This document shows positions 15,874 through 24,700 of a stretch of 64,000 nt of DNA, in pieces. Every line of letters begins with the position of its first letter. The stretch's first letter is position 1. A program made the position numbers and the translations under genes. The notes beneath the pieces are model-generated. The model saw only the letters and a list, made by a program, of their open reading frames with translations, did no database searches and had not been told where the DNA came from. The DNA comes from Oscillospiraceae bacterium (lineage in GTDB: Bacteria > Bacillota > Clostridia > Oscillospirales > Oscillospiraceae). The stretch covers positions 16,156-80,155 of the forward strand of contig CADAHL010000006.1 of assembly GCA_902787755.1 (NCBI GenBank), in the 5' to 3' direction.

Positions 15874-16737
15874 ATGGATTACGAACGCATTGAACAGAGG
15901 GCCCGGACCGGGGAGCGGGTGCGGAAGATCGTCACCTACACCCTGCTGACCCTGTGGGCGCTGCTGGTGCTCTTTCCCTTCTACTGGATGGTCCTGTCGT
16001 CCATCAAGAGCTACTCCGCCTACAACGCCGAGTATGTGCCCAGCTTCTTCACCCTGCACCCCACCTTCCAGAACTATGTGGACGCCTTTACCGCCGTCCC
16101 CCTGGCCAAGTACTTCACCAACACCCTGATCTTCACCCTGGCCACCACGGCCATGATGATGGTGGTGATCATCTTCGCCGCCTTCGCCTTCGCCCGGCTC
16201 AACTTCCGGGGCAGAAACCTGGTGTTCGGGCTGTTCCTGGCCCTGATGATGATCCCCAACGAGCTGGTCATCATCACCAACTTCGTCACCATCACCGACT
16301 GGGGCATGCGCAACACCTTCTGGGGCCTGATCCTGCCCTCGGTGACCTCGGTGTTCTACATCTATCTGCTCAAGGAGAACTTCGAGCAGATCCCGGACGA
16401 GCTGTACAAGGCCGCCAAGGTGGACGGCACCTCGGATCTGAAGTACCTGTTCAAGGTCATGCTGCCCATCTGTCAGCCAACCATCGTCACCATCGTCATC
16501 CTGAAGGTCATCGAGTGCTGGAACAGCTACGTCTGGCCCCGGCTCATCACCGACGACCAGGCCTATTTCCTGGTGTCCAACGGCATCCAGGAGATCCGGG
16601 AGAACGGCTTCGGCCGGGAGAACGTGCCCGCCATGATGGCCGCCGTGGTGGTCATCTCCGTGCCGCTGATCGTGCTGTTTCTGATCTTCCATAAGAAGAT
16701 CATGGCCGGCGTGTCGAGAGGAGGGACCAAGGGATGA
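15874..16737 (+). CDS. Carbohydrate ABC permease, MalG/UgpE type
   Basis: 287 residues from the ATG at 15874, selected because GGAGGT lies seven bases upstream; a GTG at 15865 overlaps that site. Six membrane segments, with N-terminal 'LLTLWALLVLFPFYWMVLSSIKS' typical of MalG-like subunits, and the EAA loop 'DELYKAAKVDGTSDLKYLFKVMLPICQP'. Its stop overlaps the start of the binding-protein gene (ATGA). Confidence 0.88.
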   Translation: MDYERIEQRARTGERVRKIVTYTLLTLWALLVLFPFYWMVLSSIKSYSAYNAEYVPSFFTLHPTFQNYVDAFTAVPLAKYFTNTLIFTLATTAMMMVVIIFAAFAFARLNFRGRNLVFGLFLALMMIPNELVIITNFVTITDWGMRNTFWGLILPSVTSVFYIYLLKENFEQIPDELYKAAKVDGTSDLKYLFKVMLPICQPTIVTIVILKVIECWNSYVWPRLITDDQAYFLVSNGIQEIRENGFGRENVPAMMAAVVVISVPLIVLFLIFHKKIMAGVSRGGTKG

Positions 16738-18320
16738 AAAAACGTCTGTTCTGCCTCCTCCTGGCCCTGCTGATGCTCCTGCCCCTCACCGCCTGCCACG
16801 GCTCCCGGGAGCGGGCGGCCTTCGCGGTGCCCGCGGAATTTGACGAGAGCCGGGACTATGAGATCAGCTTCTGGGCCAAGAACGACACCAACAAGACCCA
16901 GACCGAGATCTACGAAAAGGCGATCCGGGACTTCGAGGCCCTGTACCCCAACGTGAAGGTGAATCTGCGCCTGTACACCGACTACGGCAAGATCTACAAC
17001 GACGTGATCACCAACATCGCCACCAACACCACCCCCGACGTGTGCATCACCTATCCCGACCACATCGCCACCTACATGACCGGCCAGGACGTGGTGGTGC
17101 CCCTGGACGAGCTGATGGCCGATGCCAACTACGGCCTGGGCGGGGCTCAGCTGCGCTACGACGGCCCGGATGCGGGCGAGATCGTGCCGGAGTTTCTGGC
17201 TGAATGCGTCATCGGCGGCGTGCACTACGCCCTGCCCTATATGCGCTCCACCGAGGCCCTGTACGTGAACAAGACCTTCGTGGAGAAGCTGGGCTACGAA
17301 CTGCCGGAGATCGTGACCTGGGACTATGTGTGGGAGGTCTCCGAGGCCGCCATGCAGAAGGACGCGGACGGCAACTTCCTGCTCAACGGCCAGAAGGTCA
17401 TGATCCCCTTCATCTACAAGTCCACCGACAACATGATGATCCAGATGCTCCGCCAGAAGGGCGCCGGCTATTCCACCCCCACCGGGGAGATCCAGATCTT
17501 CAACGACACCACCAAGGAGCTTCTGTACACCATCTCCCAGCACGCCAAGACCAAGGCCTTTTCCACCTTCAAGATCTCCAGCTATCCGGCCAACTTCCTC
17601 AACGCCGGCCAGTGCCTTTTCGCGGTGGACTCCACCGCCGGCGCCACCTGGATGGGCTCGGAGGCCCCGCTGCTGGATATCGCCGCCGACCAGGTGGTGA
17701 AGTTCGAGACCGCGGTGCTTCCCATCCCCCAGTTCGACCCGGAAAACCCGGTGATGATCTCTCAGGGCCCCTCGGTCTGCGTCTTCAACAAAGGAGACCA
17801 GCAGCAGGTCCTGGCCGCCTGGCTCTTTACCCAGTATCTGCTGACCAACGAGGTCCAGATCGCCTATGCCGAGACCGAGGGCTACGTTCCCGTGACCCGG
17901 AAGGCCCAGCAGGATCCGGGCTATCAGGACTATCTCAGCCGCTCCGGCGAGGACAACAAGGAGCACTACCGGGTGAAGATCGAGGCCTCCCGGCTGCTCA
18001 TTGAGAACACGGAGAACACCTTCACCACTCCCGTCTTCAACGGCTCCACCTCCCTGCGGGACGCCGCCGGTCAGCTCATCGAGAATGTGACCAAGTCCAC
18101 CCGCCGGAAGGAGACCATCGACGAGGGCTATATGGAGAAGCTCTTTGACGACGTGAACGCCCTGTACCGCCTGGATCAGATCCAGGCCCAGGCCGGAGGC
18201 CGGGCGGATCTGGGACCCCTGCCCGGAACCTCGGTGGCCCTGCTCAGTACTCTGGCGGTGGTCTGGGTGCTCATCGCCGCGTACTATGCCGCGCTCTTCC
18301 TGAAGAAGAAAAGGAAGTAG
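16734..18320 (+). CDS. Lipoprotein solute-binding protein with extra C-terminal membrane anchor
   Basis: 528 residues. Signal peptide with lipobox 'LLPLTACHGS' (Cys about 20), then a family-1 extracellular solute-binding fold: 'EISFWAKNDTNKTQTEIYEKAIRDFEALYPNVKVNL', 'TTPDVCITYP', 'GGVHYALPYMRSTEALYVNKTFVEKLGY', 'VAAWLFTQYLL'-like segment. It is longer than the usual 400-450 residues: the last 40 residues contain a second hydrophobic segment ('VALLSTLAVVWVLIAAYYAALFL') ending KKKRK. It would therefore be tethered at both ends, close to the permeases, with which it overlaps by four bases. Ligand unknown, probably a sugar or oligosaccharide. Confidence 0.85.
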   Translation: MKKRLFCLLLALLMLLPLTACHGSRERAAFAVPAEFDESRDYEISFWAKNDTNKTQTEIYEKAIRDFEALYPNVKVNLRLYTDYGKIYNDVITNIATNTTPDVCITYPDHIATYMTGQDVVVPLDELMADANYGLGGAQLRYDGPDAGEIVPEFLAECVIGGVHYALPYMRSTEALYVNKTFVEKLGYELPEIVTWDYVWEVSEAAMQKDADGNFLLNGQKVMIPFIYKSTDNMMIQMLRQKGAGYSTPTGEIQIFNDTTKELLYTISQHAKTKAFSTFKISSYPANFLNAGQCLFAVDSTAGATWMGSEAPLLDIAADQVVKFETAVLPIPQFDPENPVMISQGPSVCVFNKGDQQQVLAAWLFTQYLLTNEVQIAYAETEGYVPVTRKAQQDPGYQDYLSRSGEDNKEHYRVKIEASRLLIENTENTFTTPVFNGSTSLRDAAGQLIENVTKSTRRKETIDEGYMEKLFDDVNALYRLDQIQAQAGGRADLGPLPGTSVALLSTLAVVWVLIAAYYAALFLKKKRK

Positions 18321-18369
18321 TCCGACCGCTCTGTTATCATTCTGTCAAGCCCAAATGCGGCACAAACTC

Positions 18370-18397
18370 TTGATTTCTGCGGGGAAACGGGTATAAT
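18370..18397 (+). promoter_or_regulatory. Promoter of the OB-fold lipoprotein gene
   Basis: TTGATT (18370-18375), 16-base spacer, TATAAT (18392-18397). A CCCCG...CGGGG hairpin lies in the 5' untranslated region before AAGGAGGA. Confidence 0.75.
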
Positions 18398-18461
18398 GTT
18401 CCTGTCCCCGGAGGATGACGGGGAAGAAAAGCATTGGATTTTGTTCTGAAGGAGGACAACG

Positions 18462-19280
18462 ATGAAAAAGATTCTTGCACTGCTTCTGGCTCTTGTGATG
18501 GTCTTTGCTCTGGCCGCCTGCGGACAGCAGGCCGCGCCCGCTGAGAAGCCCGCCGAGGAGCCCGCCGCCGAGACTCCCGTGGAGGAAGCTCCCGCCGAAG
18601 AGCCCGCCGAGGCCCCCGCTGAGGAAGCTCCTGTGGAAGTGATGAGCTATGCCGATTTCATGGCCGCCGAGGTCGACGATCCCGTGGTCATCGAGGCTTA
18701 TGTCCAGGCCAAGCAGGCCTACGCTTCCGACTGGTCCAACACCAGCGTGTATCTGGCCGATCAGGACGGCGCCTACTTCGCCTACCGCCTGGCCTGCACC
18801 CAGGAGGAGTATGACGCTCTGGTTCCCGGCGCCAAGATCCGCGTCACCGGTTTCAAGGCCGAGTGGGCCGGCGAGATCGAGATCGCCGAGGGCTGCACCT
18901 TCGAGCTGATCGACGGTGCTGACACCTATCTGGTGGATCCCGTGGACGTGACCGAGCTTCTGGGCACTGACGCCCTGGCCGAGCACATGAACCAGCTGGT
19001 CACCATCAAGGGCGTGACCGTGGCCGAGTCTGAGGGCGGCGTGGCCTTCCTGTACAACTGGGACGGCTCCGGCGAGGATGGCAGCGATCTGTACTTCAAC
19101 GTCACTCTCGGCGAGAACACCTACAACTTCACGGTGGAGTCCGATCTGTGCCCCGCCGGCAGCGAAGTGTACGAGACGGTGAAGGGCCTGAATGTGGGCG
19201 ACACCATCGACCTGGTGGGCTTCCTGTACTGGTACGAGGGACCCAACCCCCACATCACTGCGGTCACCCCCGCAGCCTGA
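18462..19280 (+). CDS. OB-fold lipoprotein of unknown function
   Basis: 272 residues with an AAGGAGGA ribosome binding site. Signal peptide and lipobox 'FALAACGQQ' (Cys about 21), then a Pro/Ala/Glu linker of about 35 residues (repeated 'AEEPAEA' units) that would span the cell wall. The remainder (about 60-270) looks like two OB-fold domains: 'DDPVVIEAYVQAKQAY...VYLADQDGAYFAYRLACT...GAKIRVTGFKAEW' and 'MNQLVTIKGVTVAES...NVGDTIDLVGFLYWYEG'. Similar OB-folds occur in the giant protein at 21742. Transcribed alone between its own promoter and terminator. No enzyme motif. Confidence 0.75.
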   Translation: MKKILALLLALVMVFALAACGQQAAPAEKPAEEPAAETPVEEAPAEEPAEAPAEEAPVEVMSYADFMAAEVDDPVVIEAYVQAKQAYASDWSNTSVYLADQDGAYFAYRLACTQEEYDALVPGAKIRVTGFKAEWAGEIEIAEGCTFELIDGADTYLVDPVDVTELLGTDALAEHMNQLVTIKGVTVAESEGGVAFLYNWDGSGEDGSDLYFNVTLGENTYNFTVESDLCPAGSEVYETVKGLNVGDTIDLVGFLYWYEGPNPHITAVTPAA

Positions 19281-19294
19281 TTCCATCCTTAACA

Positions 19295-19332
19295 GCAAAA
19301 AGAGCTCTGACGAAAGTCAGGGCTCTTTTTGC
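19295..19332 (+). terminator. Intrinsic terminator of the lipoprotein gene
   Basis: GCAAAAAGAGCTCTGAC / GTCAGGGCTCTTTTTGC stem with GAAA loop, one mismatch, T-run inside the 3' arm. The A-run on the other side would let it work on both strands, i.e. also for the convergent FRG gene. Confidence 0.8.
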
Positions 19333-19400
19333 GTTAGTAAGCAGTGCTTAGCGCGCAGTGCTCCGTTATTGGAAGGCGAGGCTGCTGCGGGGAACGAGGG
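19333..19400 (+). repeat. Short heptamer array of the GTGCTTA/GCGCAGT type
   Basis: TTAGTAAGCAGTGCTTAGCGCGCAGTGCTCCGTTA just after the terminator. It is a degenerate copy of the heptamer arrays seen at 48545 and 61829. Confidence 0.4.
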
Positions 19401-19411
19401 CCCGGAGCGTC

Positions 19412-20230
19412 TTATTCCTCGTCCGTCTTCGTTTTCACAAAGTAATGCCGGGCGATCCAGCGGGACAGGCCGTCCAGGCCCGGGAACAGGGTCCGCTCGG
19501 ACATGTTCAGTTGGTCCAGCATGTCCCGGATGCGCCAGCGCAGCTTCCGGTCGATGACGTATTTGACGGTCCGGTCGGTGTGGGCGTTCAGGAAATCCTC
19601 CACGCTGTCCATGCCCATGGGCATCACGGAGAAGAAGGAATACTGGCTCACGATCCGGTCGCTGAAGGAGGGCGGCTCGATGACCACCATGGCCGAATCG
19701 CCCATGTCCCGGTCGTACTCCTCCAGGCTCCGGGCGGCCCGGGTCAGCATGTCCACGGAGAAGACCTCTGCCTGAAACTCCCGCATGACCTGCTGGTATT
19801 TCTCCGGCAGCAGGGAGTGCAGCTGGGTGATGTCCATGCGCCAGATTACGCAGTCGTGCTCCTCCATCTGCTCCAGACTGTCCTCGGACACGGAGAAGTG
19901 CAGCGCCACCAGGGGCGACTGGGTCCAGTCCAGCAGCCGGGTGGGCAGGCCGTGGTGCTGGCCCATGATCATCTGCCGCCACACGGACTGGGCGATGCTG
20001 GGATCCTCGATCACGGCGTATTTGGCAAAATTCTTCAGAATGGCAGGCTCCAGGCTGGCCTGGAGCTGACGGCAGTTCCGGCGCAGGCTGGTGACCATGC
20101 GGAAATCCGCGTTGGTCATGCCCCGGTAAACGAAGGCGCTGCGGTTCCGGCCCAGATCCGGCCGGTATTCCTGGTCGGTCAGCAGGGGCATCAGGTCCTC
20201 GATGGTCTTAACGTGCACTTCACGGATCAT
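19412..20230 (-). CDS. FRG-domain protein
   Basis: 272 residues. The FRG domain is clear: 'FVYRGMTNADFRMVTSLRRN' (about 33-52), 'MGQHHGLPTRLLDWTQSPLVALHFSV' (about 88-113) with the conserved HHGLPTRLLDWT core, and a later 'IVSQYSFFSVMP' (the '..Q.G.F...' element). FRG domains are named for an F-R-G motif, occur in phage-resistance and toxin-like contexts, and have no firmly known biochemical activity. The gene overlaps the preceding YibE/F gene by four bases (ATGA on the minus strand), so the two should be co-translated. Confidence 0.85.
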   Translation of the reverse strand: MIREVHVKTIEDLMPLLTDQEYRPDLGRNRSAFVYRGMTNADFRMVTSLRRNCRQLQASLEPAILKNFAKYAVIEDPSIAQSVWRQMIMGQHHGLPTRLLDWTQSPLVALHFSVSEDSLEQMEEHDCVIWRMDITQLHSLLPEKYQQVMREFQAEVFSVDMLTRAARSLEEYDRDMGDSAMVVIEPPSFSDRIVSQYSFFSVMPMGMDSVEDFLNAHTDRTVKYVIDRKLRWRIRDMLDQLNMSERTLFPGLDGLSRWIARHYFVKTKTDEE

Positions 20231-21420
20231 GCTTTGTCCTCCTTGCTGCCCCGGCTCACAAGGCCGGAGCTGATGACGGTGGTAATGGGAATGGCCAGGA
20301 TCATGCCGATGGAGCTGGACAGGCTGCTGATGACCTCGATGGCCACGTAGGCGGAGGAGAACAGCTGGTACCGGCTCAGCCCCAGGCTGTACAGATACAG
20401 GATCAGGGTGAAGCCCGAGCCCAGGAAGGCCAGGATCAGGGTGTTGGTCATGGTGCCCACCATGTCCCGGCCGATGTTCATGCCGGACCTCAGCAGGTCC
20501 CGGAAGCCCAGGGCGGGATTGGCGGCGTGGACCTCGTCCAGGGCCGAGGCGATGGACATGGCCACGTCCATCACCGCGCCTAGGGAGCTGACGATCACCC
20601 CGGCCACCAGCAGGCCCCGCAGGCCGATGGGCGTGCCGGTCTGCCGCAGCTGCAGCAGGGGCTCCACGTCGGAGATCCTCAGGCCGCTAACCCGGCAGAG
20701 ACTCTGGGCCATGAGGCCGAAGAGCATGGCCAGGGCGGTGCCGGCGATGGTGCCCAGGGCGGCGCATACGGTCTTGCGCTGCAGCCCGCCCAGCAGGAGG
20801 AAGGCCACCGCCGCCACATAGGCGCAGCACAGGAAGGTGCTGAGGATGGTGGGCGCGCCGCGCATCAGCAGCGGCAGCAGGACCCCGAACAGCACCGCCA
20901 CCGTCACCGCCAGCCCCACCAGGGACCGCAGGCCGGTCTTTCCGCCCACCAGTACCGTGATCAGCACGAACAGACCCAGCAGCGTGAGCAGCGCCGGGAT
21001 GCGGTTATACTCGAAGACCGTGGCCCGGTGCTCGCCGCCGGACCAGGTGGACACGGTCAGCACCACCTGGTCGCCCTCCGAGACCGGCACGCCGTAGAGA
21101 GGGCCGATGTAGTTGTAGCACAGCAGGGTCTCCCCGGCGTAGCGTCCGGTGAGCACCCGGGCGGTCAGCATCTGCTCGCCCCGCCAGCCTCCGTCGGAGG
21201 CCTCGTCCTGTATACTGTTGTCGGAGAGGATCTGCTCCACCCGGGCCTTCTCGTATTCCACGAAGTCCCCGCCGGTCAGGGGCTCGGCGGCGGGCTCCCG
21301 GAGCCAGAGCCGGAACCCGGCGAACAGCAGTGCCGCGGCGAGCAGCGCCAGGATGCTCCACCGGGAGCGGCGAAGCCAGTCGCCCAGAGGGCGCGCGGGC
21401 GTCTTTTCTTTCTTTTTCAT
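20227..21420 (-). CDS. YibE/F family multipass membrane protein
   Basis: 397 residues; AAGAGGT before the ATG. One N-terminal membrane segment (about 20-37), an extracytoplasmic domain (about 40-145) with 'ARVLTGRYAGETLLCYNYIG' and 'GDQVVLTVSTWSGGEHRATV', then at least seven membrane segments with 'LVGGKTGLRSLVGLAVTVAVLF', 'GAVMDVAMSIASALDEV', 'GRDMVGTMTNTLILAFLGSGFTLILYL' and 'SSIGMILAIPITTVIS', the hallmark pieces of YibE/F. The family is widespread in Firmicutes and its transport function is unproven. The coupling to an FRG gene is unusual. Confidence 0.88.
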   Translation of the reverse strand: MKKKEKTPARPLGDWLRRSRWSILALLAAALLFAGFRLWLREPAAEPLTGGDFVEYEKARVEQILSDNSIQDEASDGGWRGEQMLTARVLTGRYAGETLLCYNYIGPLYGVPVSEGDQVVLTVSTWSGGEHRATVFEYNRIPALLTLLGLFVLITVLVGGKTGLRSLVGLAVTVAVLFGVLLPLLMRGAPTILSTFLCCAYVAAVAFLLLGGLQRKTVCAALGTIAGTALAMLFGLMAQSLCRVSGLRISDVEPLLQLRQTGTPIGLRGLLVAGVIVSSLGAVMDVAMSIASALDEVHAANPALGFRDLLRSGMNIGRDMVGTMTNTLILAFLGSGFTLILYLYSLGLSRYQLFSSAYVAIEVISSLSSSIGMILAIPITTVISSGLVSRGSKEDKA

Positions 21421-21648
21421 AGAAAAACCTCTTGAGAAGGGGCAATGGCACAGCGCGTTATTGCCAGGTTCTCATTCTCCATTCCGCCTTCCGAATTTAC
21501 CCACAGGATACCAAGATTCGGCCCCGGTGTCAAGAAAGGCCGGGTCCGTCCGCCAAAGACGGACAGCTGTGTTTTGCGTCTCGGCGAGAGTACCAAAACG
21601 GCGGGTCAAATTTTGGAGAATCTCGGAGACTCTGAAATCGGAAAAGGC
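21421..21648. other. Intergenic stretch between divergent yibE/F and the giant gene
   Basis: No gene seen. It holds the yibE/F ribosome binding site, a GTCCGTC-CGCCAAA-GACGGAC hairpin (21543-21563) and AT-richer sequence leading to the giant-gene promoter. I could not identify a convincing promoter for the minus-strand pair. Confidence 0.4.
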
Positions 21649-21678
21649 TTGGACGAGGGCCATATCTTGTGGTATACT
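21649..21678 (+). promoter_or_regulatory. Promoter of the giant secreted protein gene
   Basis: TTGGAC (21649-21654), 18-base spacer, TATACT (21673-21678) with extended TGG. TTAAGGAGGT at 21726-21735 is the ribosome binding site. Confidence 0.7.
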
Positions 21679-21741
21679 GTTTTTGTATGTGTACAGAATG
21701 CGCACAGAAGAATCTTCAGAACGACTTAAGGAGGTCCATGT

Positions 21742-24700
21742 ATGAAGAAACGGATAAGCAGGATCCTCTCCCTGGTTCTGCTGGTCGCCATGGTGATGAG
21801 CCTGATGCCGACCACGCTGGCCTTTGCGGAGGAGGCCCCCGCGGAAGAAATTACAGTCCCGGAGGAGGGCGTGATCCTTCCCGTGGCAGGGGAGAACGAT
21901 CCCCCGGCCGAAGAGCCCGAGGACCCGTTCTACGAGGACGAGCTGTTCTACGAGGACGACTTCGAGGACGAGCTGTTCTATGAGGACGATCTCGACGCCG
22001 TCACCGACGAGGCGGACGATCTGCTCGCGGACAGCGAGACGTCCACCTGGGTCAAGATCGACCTGGAGGACATTACAGCGGACGATATCATCGCCATTAC
22101 GATGACCAAAACAGAGAATGGGACTACGGCTACTTGCGCACTCTCAAATGTGCAATGTGATAAAAACCCCCAAGGTCTAGCAGTTGTGCCGGAGGGGGAT
22201 GCGTTTTCCGCTCCTGCTGACGGCAACTACGGTTGGACTGTTAATGCTGTGGAGGGCGGATACACATTTAGCAATGGCAGTCTGAATCTTAGCTATGGCG
22301 CAATCAAGACTGCCCAATCCGTTCGTGTAACCGAAGATGATGCAGCTGTGTGGGTACTGAAGGGGAATTATCTTTCTACCACCGAAGGCACTACAACTCG
22401 GTATTTGGGGGTTTGGTTCCCAACGACCGGTGCGGCACCGACATGGCGGCATTATTCGGGAACTACAAATGAGATTAAAAACCAGCAGGTTTCTTTCTGG
22501 AAGCTGACCGACGGCGGGGATACTCCCGTAGAGCCCGAGGATCCGACGGAAGTCGCTGCTCCTACAGCCAACCCGGCGGGCGGCGCTGTGGATATCGGTG
22601 CTGACATTGCTTTTGACTGTGCCACGTCCGGCGCTGTGATCTACTACTGCTACAGCGGCGATGAGAACAGATGGGTCGAGGGCGACAGCTTTACGGTGCC
22701 GGAGAATGCTCCCAGCGAGTTCAACATCCAGCTCCAAGCAATTTACTACCCCACGGACGGCGATCCGATCAGCAGCGCGGTTAACCAGTACAATTACACC
22801 ATCAGGACCGAGGCCGCCATTAGCACCATCGCCGAGGCTCTGGCCGGCGCAGAAAATGCCGAGTTTACCGTAAAGGGCGTTGTGACCCTGGTGGATGGCA
22901 GGAACATCTATGTTCAGGATGCTACCGGCGGCATCTGCCTGTACCCCGATACTGCTCCCGTTAATATTGAACTGGGCAATACGGTGATCGGTACTGGCGT
23001 GCGGAAAACCTTTAAGGGCCTGCCTGAGCTGAGCGGCTGCACCCTCACACTCTCCGAGGGCCTGACGCTGACCGCTAAGGAAACCACACTTGATGCCATT
23101 ACCGAGGCGGATGTGTGCACCTATGTGAAAATCAACGGCCTGACGGTCAAGGAAATCAACGGTGATAATACTGTCGTGACGGATGCCAGCGGTAATGAAA
23201 TGCCTATTTACAAGGCAAAGACCACGGAAGCGCTGAAAGCCGGCGACACGCTTGATTTCACCGGCGCAGTGGGTATCTTCAATACCCTGCAGCTGCGCAA
23301 CACCCTGGCCAGCGAGATCACTGTCCAGGGCGGCGAGACGCCCGAGGATCCCGAGCCCGCCACGGTCACCCTGGACAAGCTCACCGAAGCCCCCAAGGAC
23401 GGGGACAAGGTAGTTATCCACAACCCTGCCAACAACAAGGCGCTGGGTCTTGAGGAGTATTACTACAACAACAAGAAGTATGAGTTGACGGCAGTCGATG
23501 CAACTCCGACCGCTGAGGGCAAGCTGGCTCTGGCTGACGGTATGGCGTACCTGACGGTAGTACTGAATACCGAAAACAAGTACAGCTTTGTCAATGAGGA
23601 AGGCAAGTATCTGGAAGTCGACGGGACTCACGTCCGTTTCGTGACCGAGCTGAATGCCAACACACTCTTCCAGTTGGAGAGCGCGGGGGACAGCTATTAC
23701 ATCAAATGCGATACTGCTGAATACAATGGAAATGCACAGTATCTGGAGTATTACAGCGGCTATTTCACCTGCTTCCGTTTGGGCAACGGCGGCCCGGCCT
23801 ATGAGTTTGACTTCTACGCCGAAGTCGAGCCCGTGAACACCGATCCCGTCTCCGGCCTGAAGACCGGCGACACGGTGGCAATCTACAACGACGGCAATGG
23901 AAAGGCGCTGACAGCCACAGCCAGCGGCACCAGGCTGGCCGCCGCTGCTGCCACCTTGGGCACGGACGGCAAGCTGAGCGGCGAGGGCATCGCCCTGCTG
24001 ACGGTCACCGTGAATGACGAGGGACAGGTCCTCTTCACCAATGAGGGCAAGTATCTGACCTCCGGTGACACGGGCAACAGCCTGAGCTTCACCACCGAGG
24101 CCAATGAATACAGCCTGTGGGTCATTGAAGCCACCGCCGATGGCCTGTTCTATCTGAAAAACGCCAACGCTGCCTATAACGGAAACGCTCAGTATCTGGA
24201 GTACTATAACACCTTCACTACCTATAAGCTGGGCAATGGCGGCGCAGCCTTCGCTGTGAGCTTCCGGCATATCGCCGATAGCACAGAGCCCGAGCAGCCC
24301 ACCGGTACGACCTATGGCCTGACCGGCACGCTGGCCGATGGCGACACCGTGATCCTCTACAATTCCGCGAATGGCGTTGCTTTGGGAAACACCATCACCA
24401 GCCATAAGGTCACCGGCGTTGCGCTGACTCCTGCGGATGGCGTCATCACCACCGACAACACCGCCGTTGCCTGGACGGTCACCGTGAACGCCGACGGCAC
24501 CTATACCTTCACCCAGGGCGATTACACCTTGGGGGGCGCAGTCAGCGGAACCTATAACAATCTGGTTCTCACCGACGCGACCTACACCGGCTGGACGCTG
24601 ACAGAAGCTGACAGCGTGGATTTGACCCACTACCTGTATTTTGAGAATTGGTCGAACAGCTATGGTAAATTCCATCTGGAATACTACAATGGATTTACTG

